A stretch of DNA of 64,000 nucleotides from assembly GCF_023349185.1 (NCBI RefSeq), contig NZ_JAKIKY010000014.1, forward strand, positions 1 through 64,000. Direction: 5' to 3'. Below are positions 38,388 through 48,430 of this stretch, piece by piece. The notes beneath the pieces are model-generated. The model was not told where the DNA came from. It made no database searches and was given only the letters and a program-made list of their open reading frames with translations. Numbering within the stretch: position 1 is the first letter of the stretch; each line of letters begins with the position of its first letter. Position numbers and translations under genes: made by a program. The stretch is from Shewanella aquimarina. Its GTDB lineage: Bacteria; Pseudomonadota; Gammaproteobacteria; Enterobacterales; Shewanellaceae.

Positions 38388-40490
38388 GTGAATCCAATCG
38401 TAAAGAGTTTTGAATATGGTCAGCACACAGTCACGCTAGAGACTGGGGTTATTGCACGTCAAGCAGACGCAGCTGTTTTGGCAAGTATGGGCGATACAAC
38501 GGTATTGGTTACTGTTGTAGGCAAGAAAGCTGAAGAGCCAGGTCGTGACTTTTTCCCGTTAACCGTTAATTACCAGGAAAAAACTTACGCTGCGGGTAAA
38601 ATCCCTGGTGGATTCTTCAAGCGCGAAGGCCGTCCATCTGAAGGCGAGACCCTCACTGCGCGTCTGATTGACCGTCCTATTCGTCCTCTATTCCCTAATG
38701 GTTTTAAGAACGAAGTTCAGGTGATCATCACTGTGGTTTCTGTTGACCCAGAAATCAGCCCTGAAGTGATCTCTATGATAGGTACTTCGGCGGCACTGTC
38801 TATTTCAGGCATCCCATTCAACGGTCCACTGGGTTCTGCTCGCGTGGGTTATGTCGATGGCGAATACATCCTCAACCCAACGGTTTCTCAGCTTGCAGAC
38901 AGCCAGCTAGAACTTTCTGTGGCCGGTACTGAAAATGCAGTACTTATGGTTGAGTCTGAAGCCGATGCGCTGCCAGAAGAAGTGATGCTTGGCGCCGTGG
39001 TTTATGGTCACGAGCAACAGCAAGTTGTTATCCAGGCGATCAAAGAGCTAAAAGCAGAAGTTAACAAGCCTGAATGGGACTGGACCGCACCAGTACAAAA
39101 TGAAGAGCTGGTTGCCAAGATCAAAGAATTGGCTGAAGCGGGTCTAACCGAAGCTTACCAAATTCAAGTTAAGCAAGATCGTTACGCTCAAGTGGGTGTA
39201 GTGAAGACTGCCGCCATCGAAGCATTGCTGGCAGAAAACCCAGATGCAGATGTACGTGAAATCGAAGGTCTACTAGGTAGTCTGGAGAAGAAGGTGGTTC
39301 GTAGCCGTATCATCGCAGGCAACCCACGTATCGACGGTCGTGAACCAGATATGATCCGTGCCCTGAACGTCATGGCGGGCGTATTGCCACGTACTCACGG
39401 TAGCGCACTGTTCACCCGTGGTGAGACTCAGGCGCTGGTTACCTGTACCCTAGGTACCGAGCGTGACGCACAGAAGATCGATAGCATCATGGGTGAGCAG
39501 ACCAGCCGCTTTATGCTGCACTACAACTTCCCTCCATACTCTGTGGGTGAAACCGGTATGGTTGGTTCGCCTAAGCGTCGTGAAATTGGTCACGGTAAGC
39601 TGGCATGGCGTGGTATCAACGCGGTTATGCCGTCAGCGGAAGAGTTCCCATACAGCATCCGTGTGGTATCTGAGATCACCGAATCCAACGGTTCAAGCTC
39701 TATGGCGTCAGTTTGTGGTACTTCACTGGCACTGATGGACGCAGGTGTACCGATCAAGACTTCGGTTGCTGGTATCGCCATGGGTCTAGTGAAAGAAGGC
39801 GACGACTTCGTCGTACTGTCTGACATTCTGGGTGACGAAGACCACCTGGGTGACATGGACTTCAAAGTGGCCGGTACCCGTGACGGTGTGACTGCGCTGC
39901 AGATGGATATCAAGATCGAAGGTATCACCAAAGAGATCATGCAGATCGCGCTGCAACAAGCCTATGGCGCTCGTGTACATATCTTGAACGTGATGGATCA
40001 GGCTATTTCTGGCCACCGTGCCGATATTTCTGATCACGCTCCACGTATCACTACTCTTAAGATCAACCCTGAGAAGATCCGTGACGTGATTGGTAAAGGT
40101 GGCGCGACTATCCGTGCATTGACCGAAGAGACTGGTACCACCATCGAGCTGGAAGATGACGGTACCGTGAAGATTGCTTCTGCCAACGGCGATGCGACCA
40201 AGGAAGCTATCCGTCGTATCCAGGAGATCACTGCCGAGGTTGAAGTGGGTAGTGTCTACAACGGTAAGGTTGTTCGTATCGTCGATTTTGGCGCCTTCGT
40301 GACTATTCTACCGGGTAAAGACGGTCTGGTGCATATCTCGCAAATTGCCGAGGAGCGCGTTGCCAACGTCTCTGACTACCTGGAAGTGGGTCAGGAAGTG
40401 AAGGTTAAGGTGATGGAAGTCGATCGCCAAGGCCGTGTACGTCTGTCGATGAAAGAAGCTCAGCCAAAAGAAGAAGCGGCAAGCGAATAA
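38388..40490 (+). CDS. pnp: Polyribonucleotide nucleotidyltransferase (PNPase)
   Basis: Phosphorolytic 3'-5' exoribonuclease, part of the degradosome. Two RNase PH domains (about 10-220 and 310-540), with [21 protein letters not shown] and [20 protein letters not shown] and [10 protein letters not shown] motifs. A KH domain (about 553-610, [18 protein letters not shown]) and an S1 domain (about 620-690) follow. Length 700 (E. coli 711). The GTG start at 38388 has AAGGAAAGG upstream. Because the upstream gene is on the other strand, pnp needs its own promoter; TATACT at 38341-38346 is a candidate -10. Confidence 0.97.
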   Translation: MNPIVKSFEYGQHTVTLETGVIARQADAAVLASMGDTTVLVTVVGKKAEEPGRDFFPLTVNYQEKTYAAGKIPGGFFKREGRPSEGETLTARLIDRPIRPLFPNGFKNEVQVIITVVSVDPEISPEVISMIGTSAALSISGIPFNGPLGSARVGYVDGEYILNPTVSQLADSQLELSVAGTENAVLMVESEADALPEEVMLGAVVYGHEQQQVVIQAIKELKAEVNKPEWDWTAPVQNEELVAKIKELAEAGLTEAYQIQVKQDRYAQVGVVKTAAIEALLAENPDADVREIEGLLGSLEKKVVRSRIIAGNPRIDGREPDMIRALNVMAGVLPRTHGSALFTRGETQALVTCTLGTERDAQKIDSIMGEQTSRFMLHYNFPPYSVGETGMVGSPKRREIGHGKLAWRGINAVMPSAEEFPYSIRVVSEITESNGSSSMASVCGTSLALMDAGVPIKTSVAGIAMGLVKEGDDFVVLSDILGDEDHLGDMDFKVAGTRDGVTALQMDIKIEGITKEIMQIALQQAYGARVHILNVMDQAISGHRADISDHAPRITTLKINPEKIRDVIGKGGATIRALTEETGTTIELEDDGTVKIASANGDATKEAIRRIQEITAEVEVGSVYNGKVVRIVDFGAFVTILPGKDGLVHISQIAEERVANVSDYLEVGQEVKVKVMEVDRQGRVRLSMKEAQPKEEAASE

Positions 40491-40516
40491 TCGATAGCGC
40501 AAGCGAGTGAAATTTG

Positions 40517-40546
40517 AAAGGAGACCATTAGGTCTCCTTTTTTATT
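40517..40546 (+). terminator. Rho-independent terminator of pnp
   Basis: AAAGGAGACC / GGTCTCCTTT with loop ATTA is followed by Ts. Confidence 0.92.
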
Positions 40547-40627
40547 GGTTTTTTCTCATAGAAGATAGCCGTCACAATTTGGTATTGCTATGATTGAGGC
40601 AATTGCAGCGCTGAAAAGGTTAAATGG

Positions 40628-41518
40628 ATGACTCATAAATTACGCTCGGTCTCTTTGGCAGTGATGACCGGCCTAAGTTTGTTACTGACAGGATGTGTAT
40701 CGACTCAATCGGCGGCGACGGCAGAGCAGGGTAAGCTGATGGTGGCCCCTGTGATGCCTGACTATAAGCTCGAGGTTACCTTAGCCAGATTGAACGATAT
40801 CCTAGCCTCGGCCGAACTGACTCCTGAGCAGCGTGCGCGTTTTCATTATGACCGTGGGGTGATCTACGACAGTGTCGGACTACGCATCCTGAGTCGCATC
40901 GACTTTCACCAGTCGTTGAAGTTGCAGCCTAATCTGGCCGATGCCTATAACTTTATCGGCATCTATTACACCCAGGAAGGGGAATTTGAGAGTGCCTATG
41001 AGGCCTTCGATGCCGTACTCGAGCTCTCCCCCGATTATGACTATGCCTATCTCAATCGTGGCATCGCCCTCTATTATGGTCAGCGAGACGAGCTGGCCGT
41101 GGCCGACATGCAGTCTTTCTATCGGGCCAACGAGCAGGACGGTTACCGTGCCCTTTGGCTCTATATCACAGAGTCGAAACTGGGCGCCGAGCAGGCTAAG
41201 CAGCATTTAGCCGAGAACAGAGCTAAGCTGGACGACTCGCAGTGGTCCACCACATTAGTGGATTTCTATCTTGGTAAGGTGAGTCGTGAGCAGGTCTTTG
41301 AGGTGGCTAAGCAGGGGCTGAGTCATCCCAATGAGTATGCCGAGCGCCTATGTGAGGCCTATTTCTATATCGCTAAGATCGCAAAGAGGCAGGGCAACTA
41401 CAGCGATGCCGCCAATTACTTCCGCCTGGCCTTGGCGACCAACATCTATGATTTCGTCGAGCATAGATATGCCAGGGTCGAACTGGCAAAGATAAACGAA
41501 CTGATTGCTCAGCCTTAA
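40628..41518 (+). CDS. nlpI: Lipoprotein NlpI (TPR protein)
   Basis: An outer-membrane lipoprotein that in E. coli acts as adaptor for the protease Prc and for peptidoglycan hydrolases. It has a lipoprotein signal with LLTGC (lipidated Cys23). TPR repeats follow at about residues 67-175, seen as ARFHYDRGVIYDSVG, ADAYNFIGIYYTQEGEFESA and AYLNRGIALYYGQ, and a further TPR lies near 235-290. Length 296 (E. coli 294). Position directly after pnp is conserved. Confidence 0.93.
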   Translation: MTHKLRSVSLAVMTGLSLLLTGCVSTQSAATAEQGKLMVAPVMPDYKLEVTLARLNDILASAELTPEQRARFHYDRGVIYDSVGLRILSRIDFHQSLKLQPNLADAYNFIGIYYTQEGEFESAYEAFDAVLELSPDYDYAYLNRGIALYYGQRDELAVADMQSFYRANEQDGYRALWLYITESKLGAEQAKQHLAENRAKLDDSQWSTTLVDFYLGKVSREQVFEVAKQGLSHPNEYAERLCEAYFYIAKIAKRQGNYSDAANYFRLALATNIYDFVEHRYARVELAKINELIAQP

Positions 41519-41691
41519 TGCAGAACGTAAGTTATATTATCGTTTGTTGAGGCTCGCCCTATTGGCGGGCCTTTTCGTTTTTATCTGTCGGCGCCACACA
41601 AGCGCCCAGTTCCGGGTCGCCAAACTAGCCATAGGATAAGCTTGGCGCTATAATTGCCCGCTTTTAACACTCCATCAAATCGCAGGTAATC

Positions 41692-43272
41692 ATGTCAGGC
41701 TATACAGTTGAAGTCGACAAGCGTCGTACTTTCGCCATCATCTCGCACCCGGATGCGGGTAAAACCACCATCACCGAGAAGGTCTTGTTATTCGGACAGG
41801 CGCTGCAGAAGGCGGGCACGGTAAAGGGTAAGAAGTCGGGACAGCATGCCAAGTCTGACTGGATGGAGATGGAAAAGGATCGTGGTATCTCGATTACCAC
41901 CTCTGTGATGCAATTCCCTTACCGCGAGGCCTTGGTGAACCTGCTGGATACTCCGGGCCACGAAGACTTCTCGGAAGATACCTATCGTACGCTGACCGCG
42001 GTTGACTCTTGCCTCATGGTGATCGACTCGGCAAAGGGTGTTGAGCAACGCACCATCAAGTTGATGGAAGTCACCCGTCTGCGTGATACGCCGATCGTGA
42101 CCTTCATGAACAAACTTGACCGTGACATTCGTGATCCTATCGAGTTGATGGACGAGGTAGAGAACGTATTGAACATTGCCTGTGCGCCAATTACCTGGCC
42201 TATCGGCGCCGGTAAAGAGTTCAAGGGTGTCTATCATCTGCTCCGCGATGAGGTGATCCTCTATCAGAACGGTATGGGGCACACCATCCAAGACTCGCGC
42301 ATCATCAAGGGCCTGGATAATCCCGAGCTGGATGAGGCGATTGGTAGCTATGCACAGGATCTGCGTGACGAGATGGAGCTGGTGCTGGGCGCCTCCCATG
42401 AATTCGACCTGGATGCCTTCCTCAAGGGCGAGCTGACCCCTGTGTTCTTTGGGACCGCACTGGGTAACTTTGGTGTTGACCATATTCTCGATGGCATCGT
42501 CGAGTGGGCGCCGCGTCCCCAGGCCCGTGAATCGGATCTGCGTAATGTCGAGCCCGATGAGCCTAAGTTCAGTGGGTTCGTGTTTAAGATCCAGGCGAAC
42601 ATGGATCCTAAGCACAGGGACCGTGTCGCCTTCATGCGTATCTGCTCCGGTCGTTATGAGCAAGGCATGAAGATGCACCATGTGCGTATTGGTAAAGATG
42701 TGAATGTCAGCGACGCTCTAACTTTCATGGCCGGCGATCGTAACCGCGCCGAGGCGGCTTATCCTGGTGATATTATCGGCCTGCATAACCATGGCACCAT
42801 ACGCATCGGCGATACCTTTACCCAAGGTGAGAAGCTTCGCTTTACCGGTGTACCAAACTTCGCACCTGAGATGTTCCGCCGTATCAGGCTCAAGGATCCG
42901 CTGAAGCAGAAACAGCTGCTCAAAGGTCTGGTACAGCTGTCTGAAGAAGGTGCGGTGCAGGTGTTCCGTCCGCTGGACTCCAACGACCTGATCGTGGGCG
43001 CCGTGGGTGTGCTGCAGTTTGAAGTGGTTGTGCAGCGTCTTAAGAGCGAATATAAGGTCGAGGCTATCTACGAGGCGATCAGCGTGGCGACGGCGCGCTG
43101 GGTCTACTGCGAAGATGCCAAGAAGCTTGAAGAGTTTAAGCGAAAGTGCAGCAACAATTTGGCGCTAGATGGCGGCGACAACCTCACCTATGTGGCGCCG
43201 ACCATGGTGAACCTCAATTTGTCGATAGAACGTTATCCCGACATAGAGTTCGCCAAGACCCGCGAGAACTAA
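41692..43272 (+). CDS. prfC: Peptide chain release factor 3
   Basis: GTPase that recycles RF1/RF2 from the ribosome after termination. The G domain has [15 protein letters not shown] (G1), [13 protein letters not shown] (switch), [16 protein letters not shown] (G3) and [10 protein letters not shown] (G4, RF3-specific). It is followed by EF-Tu-like domain II and the RF3 C-terminal domain. Length 526 (E. coli 529). ATG follows AGGTAA. It is monocistronic with a terminator. Confidence 0.97.
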   Translation: MSGYTVEVDKRRTFAIISHPDAGKTTITEKVLLFGQALQKAGTVKGKKSGQHAKSDWMEMEKDRGISITTSVMQFPYREALVNLLDTPGHEDFSEDTYRTLTAVDSCLMVIDSAKGVEQRTIKLMEVTRLRDTPIVTFMNKLDRDIRDPIELMDEVENVLNIACAPITWPIGAGKEFKGVYHLLRDEVILYQNGMGHTIQDSRIIKGLDNPELDEAIGSYAQDLRDEMELVLGASHEFDLDAFLKGELTPVFFGTALGNFGVDHILDGIVEWAPRPQARESDLRNVEPDEPKFSGFVFKIQANMDPKHRDRVAFMRICSGRYEQGMKMHHVRIGKDVNVSDALTFMAGDRNRAEAAYPGDIIGLHNHGTIRIGDTFTQGEKLRFTGVPNFAPEMFRRIRLKDPLKQKQLLKGLVQLSEEGAVQVFRPLDSNDLIVGAVGVLQFEVVVQRLKSEYKVEAIYEAISVATARWVYCEDAKKLEEFKRKCSNNLALDGGDNLTYVAPTMVNLNLSIERYPDIEFAKTREN

Positions 43273-43280
43273 AAAATTGA

Positions 43281-43307
43281 AAAAGCAGCCTAGGCTGCTT
43301 TTTTTGT
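43281..43307 (+). terminator. Rho-independent terminator of prfC
   Basis: AAAAGCAGCC / GGCTGCTTTT with loop TA is followed by TTT. Confidence 0.92.
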
Positions 43308-43426
43308 GCACATTTTTTGAGCCCTTCAGTATAGTGAAACTAAGCGATTGAACTAGGCGCTATTGAAGTTGGGGGCCATTGAAGTGGGGCCTGAGAAGTC
43401 AAAAACCATAGAATTAAGGAGCCAAG

Positions 43427-43636
43427 ATGATAGTGAAATGGTGGCGCGCCTATATCGCCTGGTGTGATCGTATGGGGCTAACGCCGGAGAATCAGCGCTG
43501 CTGCGCGCCCAAAATAAGTGATCCCGAATTAAATGAGCCTAAATTGAGTGAGTCGGCATTAACCGCTCACCAGGCAGAGAAACCTCAGCAAGCACCACAT
43601 GATGCCAAGGCGAGAGTTGAAGATGCGCGCCGGTGA
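43427..43636 (+). CDS. Small conserved protein, DUF5363-like
   Basis: A 69-residue protein with excellent ribosome-binding site (AAGGAG, 6 bases before ATG). The N-terminal third WWRAYIAWCDRMGLTPENQRCC resembles small proteins of Vibrio and Shewanella annotated DUF5363, from memory (helix, WCD.LGLTPE, Cys pair). The remainder is a disordered Glu/Lys/Ala/Pro-rich tail. The function is unknown. It overlaps the tatD start by 14 bases, so the two are probably translated together. Confidence 0.7.
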   Translation: MIVKWWRAYIAWCDRMGLTPENQRCCAPKISDPELNEPKLSESALTAHQAEKPQQAPHDAKARVEDARR

Positions 43637-44450
43637 TTCCCAGGATAGCAAGGCATTCGATAGCAGGCTTGCGGTTATCGACAGTCATGTGCATCTGGAT
43701 TTTGACGAATTCGATGCTGAGCGTGAGCAGTTAGTCGCCAGGCTCAGGGCCAATGGCCTTAAAGATGCGGTGATCCCAGGCGTCAGCGCCAGTCAATGGC
43801 CTAAGCTTCAGGCGATTGCGGCGCGCCATGGCTTTCATTATGGACTCGGGGTTCATCCCTGGTATTGCACTGAAGATTGGCAGCAAGATATTGAAAACTT
43901 GTCTAAACTTCTTGAGGAGCGAGGCGACGACCCCAAGCTGGTTGCCATCGGCGAGTGTGGGTTAGATGCCTTACATAAAGCTTCCTGGGAGGCTCAGCTT
44001 CCCTGTTTCGAGGCGCAACTGCAGTTGGCCCAGCAACACGAATTGCCGGTGATTCTGCATAGCGTCAAGGCCCACAACGAGGTGCTGGCGTTACTCAAAC
44101 GCTACCCTTTGGCAAGAGGAGGTGTGATACATGGCTTTTATGGCTCGATGCAGTTGGCTCAGCACTATGTGGATGCGGGGTGTTACCTAGGAATAGGTCA
44201 TCTGTTGCTGGAGGAAAAGGCGAAAAAATTGCAAGAAACGCTTGTCAAGTTACCGTTAGAACATCTGGTGATCGAGACTGATTTGGCCCTGGTTTACCAG
44301 CTGAAAAAGTCGCAATTTGCCGATAAAACCGGCGGATCTGGCTTAATTTTGCATTTGCTAATTGAGAAAATCGCAAATTTGCAAAAAAAATCTAACGTTC
44401 TGGTATCAGAACAAGTGTTTCGAAATACGCTGCAACTCTTTGACCTCTAG
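43623..44450 (+). CDS. TatD-family hydrolase (YjjV-like)
   Basis: Metal-dependent nuclease/deoxyribonuclease fold (TIM barrel). AVIDSHVHLDFDEFD near residue 18 holds the HxH metal ligands. GLGVHPWY, IGECGLDAL, LPVILHSVKAHNE and HGFYGS follow, and ETDLALVY corresponds to the usual ETDxP site but with Leu-Ala in place of the normal Pro-Trp region. The start at ATG 43623 is chosen; 43599 is an alternative. E. coli has yjjV in the same interval between prfC and the deo genes, which supports orthology. Substrate is not established. Confidence 0.85.
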   Translation: MRAGDSQDSKAFDSRLAVIDSHVHLDFDEFDAEREQLVARLRANGLKDAVIPGVSASQWPKLQAIAARHGFHYGLGVHPWYCTEDWQQDIENLSKLLEERGDDPKLVAIGECGLDALHKASWEAQLPCFEAQLQLAQQHELPVILHSVKAHNEVLALLKRYPLARGGVIHGFYGSMQLAQHYVDAGCYLGIGHLLLEEKAKKLQETLVKLPLEHLVIETDLALVYQLKKSQFADKTGGSGLILHLLIEKIANLQKKSNVLVSEQVFRNTLQLFDL

Positions 44451-44627
44451 TTTATTTTTGAAAAAACAGATGTAAATCGCACCAAGTTTTTTTTGTAACG
44501 CCTTGAAATAAAACTTCAAAAACTTGATCAAAACGACGATTTTAACCATCCGGTCGGGTATAATCTGTCGGTGAAAAAGGTTGGTTAACAACATAATTAA
44601 AAAGTATTAACAATAGGGTGATGGTTA

Positions 44628-45887
44628 ATGGATATTTTAATGAGTTTAGTAGGGGTGGTCGTCCTACTCGCGATAGGTTTTTTGCTTTCTAACAACAAAA
44701 AAGCTATCAACATGCGTACCGTATTTGGTGCACTTGCGATTCAGGCATTCTTTGCTGGTTTCGTACTGTACGTACCTATCGGTAAAGACATTCTAAAAAG
44801 TGTTTCAGATGGCGTATCTAGCGTTATCGGTTACGCACAAAACGGTATTGGCTTCCTGTTCGGCGATCTGGCTAACTTCAAAGTGGGCTTCATCTTCGCT
44901 ATCAACGTACTGCCTGTTATCGTCTTCTTCTCATCGCTGATCGCGGTACTTTACTACCTGGGCATCATGCAGTGGATCATCCGTATCATCGGTGGTGGTC
45001 TGCAGAAAGCTCTGGGTACTAGCCGTACTGAGTCTATGTCAGCGACTGCTAACATCTTCGTTGGTCAAACTGAAGCGCCACTGGTTGTTCGTCCATTCAT
45101 CGCGACTATGACTCAATCTGAGCTGTTCGCTATCATGGTGGGTGGTCTAGCCTCTATCGCTGGTTCAGTATTGGCTGGTTACGCGCAGATGGGTGTACCT
45201 ATCGAGTACCTAGTTGCTGCATCATTCATGGCTGCACCTGGTGGTCTATTGATGGCTAAGCTAATGCATCCTGAAACAGAGAAAACTGTTAACGAAATGG
45301 ATGAGCTGCCAGAAGATCCAGACAAGCCAGCTAACGTACTTGACGCTGCGGCTGCCGGTGCTTCATCTGGTATGCACCTAGCTCTGAACGTTGGTGCGAT
45401 GCTGCTAGCCTTCGTTGGTCTGATTGCGATGATCAACGGTATTATCGGTGGCGTAACTGGTCTGTTCGGTGCTGAAGGTATCACGCTTGAGCTGATCCTT
45501 GGTTACATCTTCATGCCTCTAGCATTCCTAATCGGTGTGCCTTGGAACGAAGCGCTTATCGCAGGTTCTTTCATCGGTCAGAAGATCGTTGTTAACGAAT
45601 TCGTTGCTTACCTGAACTTTGCTCCATACCTGAAAGACGTTGCTGACGGTGGTCTGCTAGTTGAAGCGACTAACGCTGTAATGTCCGACAGAACTAAGGC
45701 AATCATTTCATTCGCTCTGTGTGGTTTCGCTAACCTGTCTTCTATCGCGATTCTACTGGGTGGTCTAGGTGCTATGGCTCCTACCCGTCGTCACGACCTA
45801 GCTAAGCTTGGTATCCGTGCGGTAGTAGCTGGTTCTCTAGCTAACCTAATGAGTGCAACGCTAGCGGGTCTGTTCCTAGCGTTATAA
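44628..45887 (+). CDS. NupC-family concentrative nucleoside transporter
   Basis: Inner-membrane Na+ or H+/nucleoside symporter (CNT family), 419 residues with about ten hydrophobic segments. Motifs are [54 protein letters not shown] (split here: [15 protein letters not shown]), [44 protein letters not shown] and a terminal [19 protein letters not shown]. All are signatures of the CNT core. Codon use is highly biased, suggesting strong expression. Upstream there is TATAAT at 44559-44564 and a direct repeat TTAACAA (44585-44591, 44607-44613) spaced two helical turns. It starts the nucleoside block. Confidence 0.93.
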   Translation: MDILMSLVGVVVLLAIGFLLSNNKKAINMRTVFGALAIQAFFAGFVLYVPIGKDILKSVSDGVSSVIGYAQNGIGFLFGDLANFKVGFIFAINVLPVIVFFSSLIAVLYYLGIMQWIIRIIGGGLQKALGTSRTESMSATANIFVGQTEAPLVVRPFIATMTQSELFAIMVGGLASIAGSVLAGYAQMGVPIEYLVAASFMAAPGGLLMAKLMHPETEKTVNEMDELPEDPDKPANVLDAAAAGASSGMHLALNVGAMLLAFVGLIAMINGIIGGVTGLFGAEGITLELILGYIFMPLAFLIGVPWNEALIAGSFIGQKIVVNEFVAYLNFAPYLKDVADGGLLVEATNAVMSDRTKAIISFALCGFANLSSIAILLGGLGAMAPTRRHDLAKLGIRAVVAGSLANLMSATLAGLFLAL

Positions 45888-46228
45888 GTCTCAGGAAATT
45901 CCTTGGGGGGATGCCCCTGAACGACGACTCTGCCCAGCAGGGCAGAGTCAGCGTTAACTCAACCATTTTTCAACGTATTAGTAACAAGATGGCTATGTAT
46001 CACTGCTGTTGATGGGTAGCTGTGTGTAAACAAACTTCGGCCTGTTCGGCGATTAGACGCCAATATCAGTGATAAATCAGAAGTTTGTTTTAGTGTTAGA
46101 ATATTGTGTTCGCATTTTTACATTAATTATATTGTGATTTAATACAATTTGAGTAAAATGCGGCGCCAACAAAGAAAGAAACGCTGACTCGTAAAGAGCA
46201 GTAAAACCATAAAATAATGGGGTTGATG
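45888..46228 (+). promoter_or_regulatory. Spacer with inverted repeats upstream of the OmpK/Tsx-type gene
   Basis: Three structures stand out in this gene-free 341 bases. A perfect 10-bp hairpin GACTCTGCCC-agca-GGGCAGAGTC (45926-45949) has no T-run. An 11-bp perfect inverted repeat AAACAAACTTC (46028-46038) pairs with GAAGTTTGTTT (46082-46092) around a smaller GGCG/CGCC stem. A TGTGA half-site lies at 46135-46139 that could belong to a CRP site. TGTTAGAAT at 46096-46104 resembles half of the E. coli DeoR operator as I recall it. Regulation of this outer-membrane channel by nucleoside or carbon supply is therefore plausible. Confidence 0.45.
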
Positions 46229-47062
46229 ATGAAAAACGTTAAAACTTTAGCTTTAGCCGCTACTACCGTAGCAGCAATGTCTACCGGCGCTTTTGCAGCA
46301 GATCGTTCAGATCTATACGCTACCGACTACAAGTGGATGCAGTTCAACGCTATGTACTCTGTAGACGAGCTACCAAGTGCTGGCGAGAGCGGACACAACT
46401 ACCTAGAGATGGAATTCGGTGGCCGTAAGGGTATCGTTGATCTATACGGTTATGTTGATGTGTTCAACCTGGGCAACGAAAGCTCTGGCGACAAAGCTTC
46501 TGGCTCTGGCTCTAGCAAAATGTTCATGAAGTTTAACCCACGCTTCTCTCTAGATGCGATCACAGGTAAAGACCTGTCTTTCGGCCCAGTTCAAGAAGTT
46601 TACTTCTCAACTCTGTTCAACTGGGGTGGCGGAGCTATCGGTGAAGACGTAAACGCTACTTTCTGGGGTATCGGTGCTGACGTAAACGTGCCTTGGTTAG
46701 GTAAGACCGGCATGAACCTGTACGCTCACTATGACCTGAATAAGAAAGAGTGGAACGGTTACCAGTTCTCTGCTAACTGGTTCAAGCCTTTCTACTTCTT
46801 CGAGAACAAGAGCTTCCTATCTTTCCAAGGTTATGTTGATTGGCAGTTCGGTGGTGACGAAGATATGGGTAACGAGTTCGTTCCTATGTCTGACAACGGT
46901 GGTGCAGCCTTCTTCGGTCTGTACTGGCACTCTGACAAGTATGCACTTGGCTATGGTCTGAAAGGCTACAAAGACGTTTACCTGCTAAAAGATGGCGCTG
47001 GTATCGTTGGCCTAGAAACCACTGGTTGGGGTCACTACTTCACCGCGACTTACAAGTTCTAA
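46229..47062 (+). CDS. OmpK/Tsx-family nucleoside-specific channel protein
   Basis: An outer-membrane beta-barrel of 277 residues. A Sec signal peptide (about 1-22, ending GAFA before ADRSD) is followed by a mature part of alternating aromatic and polar strands ending with the C-terminal Phe needed for barrel insertion (FTATYKF). NYLEMEFGGRKGIVDLYGYVDVFN and YALGYGLKGYKDVY are typical of the Tsx/OmpK family; these are noted as EFGGRKGIVDLYGY and GYGLKGYKDVY. The start is set at ATG 46229, six bases after GGGG; ATG 46226 and 46217 are alternatives. Its position between NupC and deoC supports a role in nucleoside entry. Confidence 0.85.
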   Translation: MKNVKTLALAATTVAAMSTGAFAADRSDLYATDYKWMQFNAMYSVDELPSAGESGHNYLEMEFGGRKGIVDLYGYVDVFNLGNESSGDKASGSGSSKMFMKFNPRFSLDAITGKDLSFGPVQEVYFSTLFNWGGGAIGEDVNATFWGIGADVNVPWLGKTGMNLYAHYDLNKKEWNGYQFSANWFKPFYFFENKSFLSFQGYVDWQFGGDEDMGNEFVPMSDNGGAAFFGLYWHSDKYALGYGLKGYKDVYLLKDGAGIVGLETTGWGHYFTATYKF

Positions 47063-47079
47063 ATTTAGAATTTGTAGGT

Positions 47080-47107
47080 TTAGGAGCCGCTATCTGGCGG
47101 CTCCTAA
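47080..47107 (+). terminator. Strong hairpin after the OmpK/Tsx-type gene
   Basis: A perfect 11-bp stem TTAGGAGCCGC / GCGGCTCCTAA with loop TATCTG lies 17 bases after the stop. There is no clear T-run, so it may be a terminator of modest strength or an mRNA 3' end stabiliser. Confidence 0.65.
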
Positions 47108-47512
47108 TCTCTCGCTCAGGTTTGTCATCATTGTTTGACCTAAGTGAGTAATCTTTATCTAAGCATGGACTATATTAATAGAGCTTGTTTACATAAAGGT
47201 TAGTAGTTTTACGCGCTAAAAAGGATTTTTCGCGGAAAGGCTGGAACACTACTCTACAAAGTATAATTACTTAGTTCCCCCTTCCCGGTCTTCAAGGATT
47301 CAAGTCGTGACCCTTGTGTCAGGATCGCCGCTGGTTTCACCAGGGCATTGAATACCTGAATTAGTAAACTTGTTGTGTCGTACCGATAAAACAAATTTAC
47401 GGCAACGCCTGAAGGCCCGGCCATAAATATAATCAAAAGATGCCAACTCTAGGTGCTGTCATACGTCAATTTCTTATTTCTGAATTAATAATTTACGTTT
47501 CGGAGAGCTAAT
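47108..47512 (+). promoter_or_regulatory. Leader region of deoC
   Basis: About 400 bases without a coding gene. It contains AT-rich stretches, a TATAAT at 47262-47267 without a clear -35 partner, a short stem GCTGGTTTCACCAGG-like around 47330 and GCCTGAAGGC around 47406-47415. The deoC promoters must be here, but no single arrangement is convincing. No riboswitch was recognised. Confidence 0.35.
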
Positions 47513-48286
47513 ATGAGTGATTTAAAAAAAGCAGCACAGCAAGCCATTGAGTTGATGGATCTGACGACCCTGAACGATGACGATACCGATCAAAAAGTGA
47601 TTGAGTTATGTCATAAGGCTAAGACTCCTGCAGGTAACACAGCTGCAATCTGTATCTATCCTCGTTTTATTCCTATCGCTCGTAAGACCCTGAATGAGAT
47701 GGGTTGTGAAGAGATCAAAATTGCTACAGTCACTAACTTCCCCCATGGTAACGATGACATCGCGATCGCCGTGCTAGAGACGCGTGCCGCCGTTGCCTAT
47801 GGTGCCGATGAGGTTGACGTAGTATTCCCATACCGTGCCCTGATGGCCGGTAACGAAACCGTAGGTTATGAGCTGGTTAAAGCCTGTAAAGAAGCCTGTG
47901 GTGACGATGTATTGCTGAAGGTGATCATCGAGTCTGGCGTACTGCAAGACCCTGCGCTTATCCGTAAGGCCTCTGAGTTGTCTATCGACGCCGGTGCTGA
48001 TTTTATCAAGACCTCTACCGGTAAAGTGGAAGTTAACGCCACCTTAGAAGCCGCCGAGATCATGATGACAGTTATCGCCGAGAAGAACCCTAAGGTTGGT
48101 TTTAAGCCAGCCGGTGGTGTGCGTGATGCAGCGGCCGCAGAAGAGTTCTTAGGTGTCGCCGAGCGTCTGCTAGGCAAAGGCTGGGCTACTCCACGTACCT
48201 TCCGTTTCGGTGCGTCTAGCCTGCTAAACAACCTGTTACATACCCTGGGACTGGCCGAAGCGCCTAAGGGTCCTCAAGGTTACTAA
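47513..48286 (+). CDS. deoC: Deoxyribose-phosphate aldolase
   Basis: Splits 2-deoxyribose-5-phosphate into acetaldehyde and glyceraldehyde-3-phosphate, the last step of deoxynucleoside catabolism. A 257-residue class I aldolase with [32 protein letters not shown], the Schiff-base Lys in [15 protein letters not shown] and a second Lys in [17 protein letters not shown] lies six bases before the ATG. deoA follows after 157 bases in the same direction, but a separate promoter region lies between them. Confidence 0.97.
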   Translation: MSDLKKAAQQAIELMDLTTLNDDDTDQKVIELCHKAKTPAGNTAAICIYPRFIPIARKTLNEMGCEEIKIATVTNFPHGNDDIAIAVLETRAAVAYGADEVDVVFPYRALMAGNETVGYELVKACKEACGDDVLLKVIIESGVLQDPALIRKASELSIDAGADFIKTSTGKVEVNATLEAAEIMMTVIAEKNPKVGFKPAGGVRDAAAAEEFLGVAERLLGKGWATPRTFRFGASSLLNNLLHTLGLAEAPKGPQGY

Positions 48287-48313
48287 GCGACGCGGTTAGC
48301 TTTATTAGTTAAG

Positions 48314-48430
48314 TGTGATCTAAATCTATTTGATAACGCCAAAACTTGTATATATTGTTCGTAATTAAATTACGGTTTTGGCGTTAAACAAGAGAATTTG
48401 TCACTCGAATACGAATTTTTGTGACAAATT
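48314..48430 (+). promoter_or_regulatory. deoC-deoA regulatory spacer: CRP-like site, promoter and two long inverted repeats
   Basis: TGTGATCTAAATC (48314-48326) is a good left CRP half followed by a weak right half. TTGATA (48330-48335) and TATTGT (48353-48358), 17 bases apart, form a promoter that would start near 48365, placing the CRP-like site at about -42, a class II position. The 11-bp perfect inverted repeat AACGCCAAAAC (48335-48345) / GTTTTGGCGTT (48375-48385) straddles this promoter. A second, 10-bp perfect inverted repeat AATTTGTCAC (48395-48404) / GTGACAAATT (48421-48430) directly abuts the deoA Shine-Dalgarno TTGGAGG. The repeats could be repressor operators on DNA or hairpins in readthrough mRNA from deoC. 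Confidence 0.55.

Noticed and set aside
41788..42681. 297-codon open frame antisense to prfC
   Set aside because: Shadow of the RF3 gene; no start signal or recognisable motif.
44493..48340. AACGCC hexamer recurring upstream of nupC, deoC and deoA as a common operator
   Set aside because: A six-base word is expected many times in 64 kb; the flanking bases differ, so it is not evidence of a shared site.
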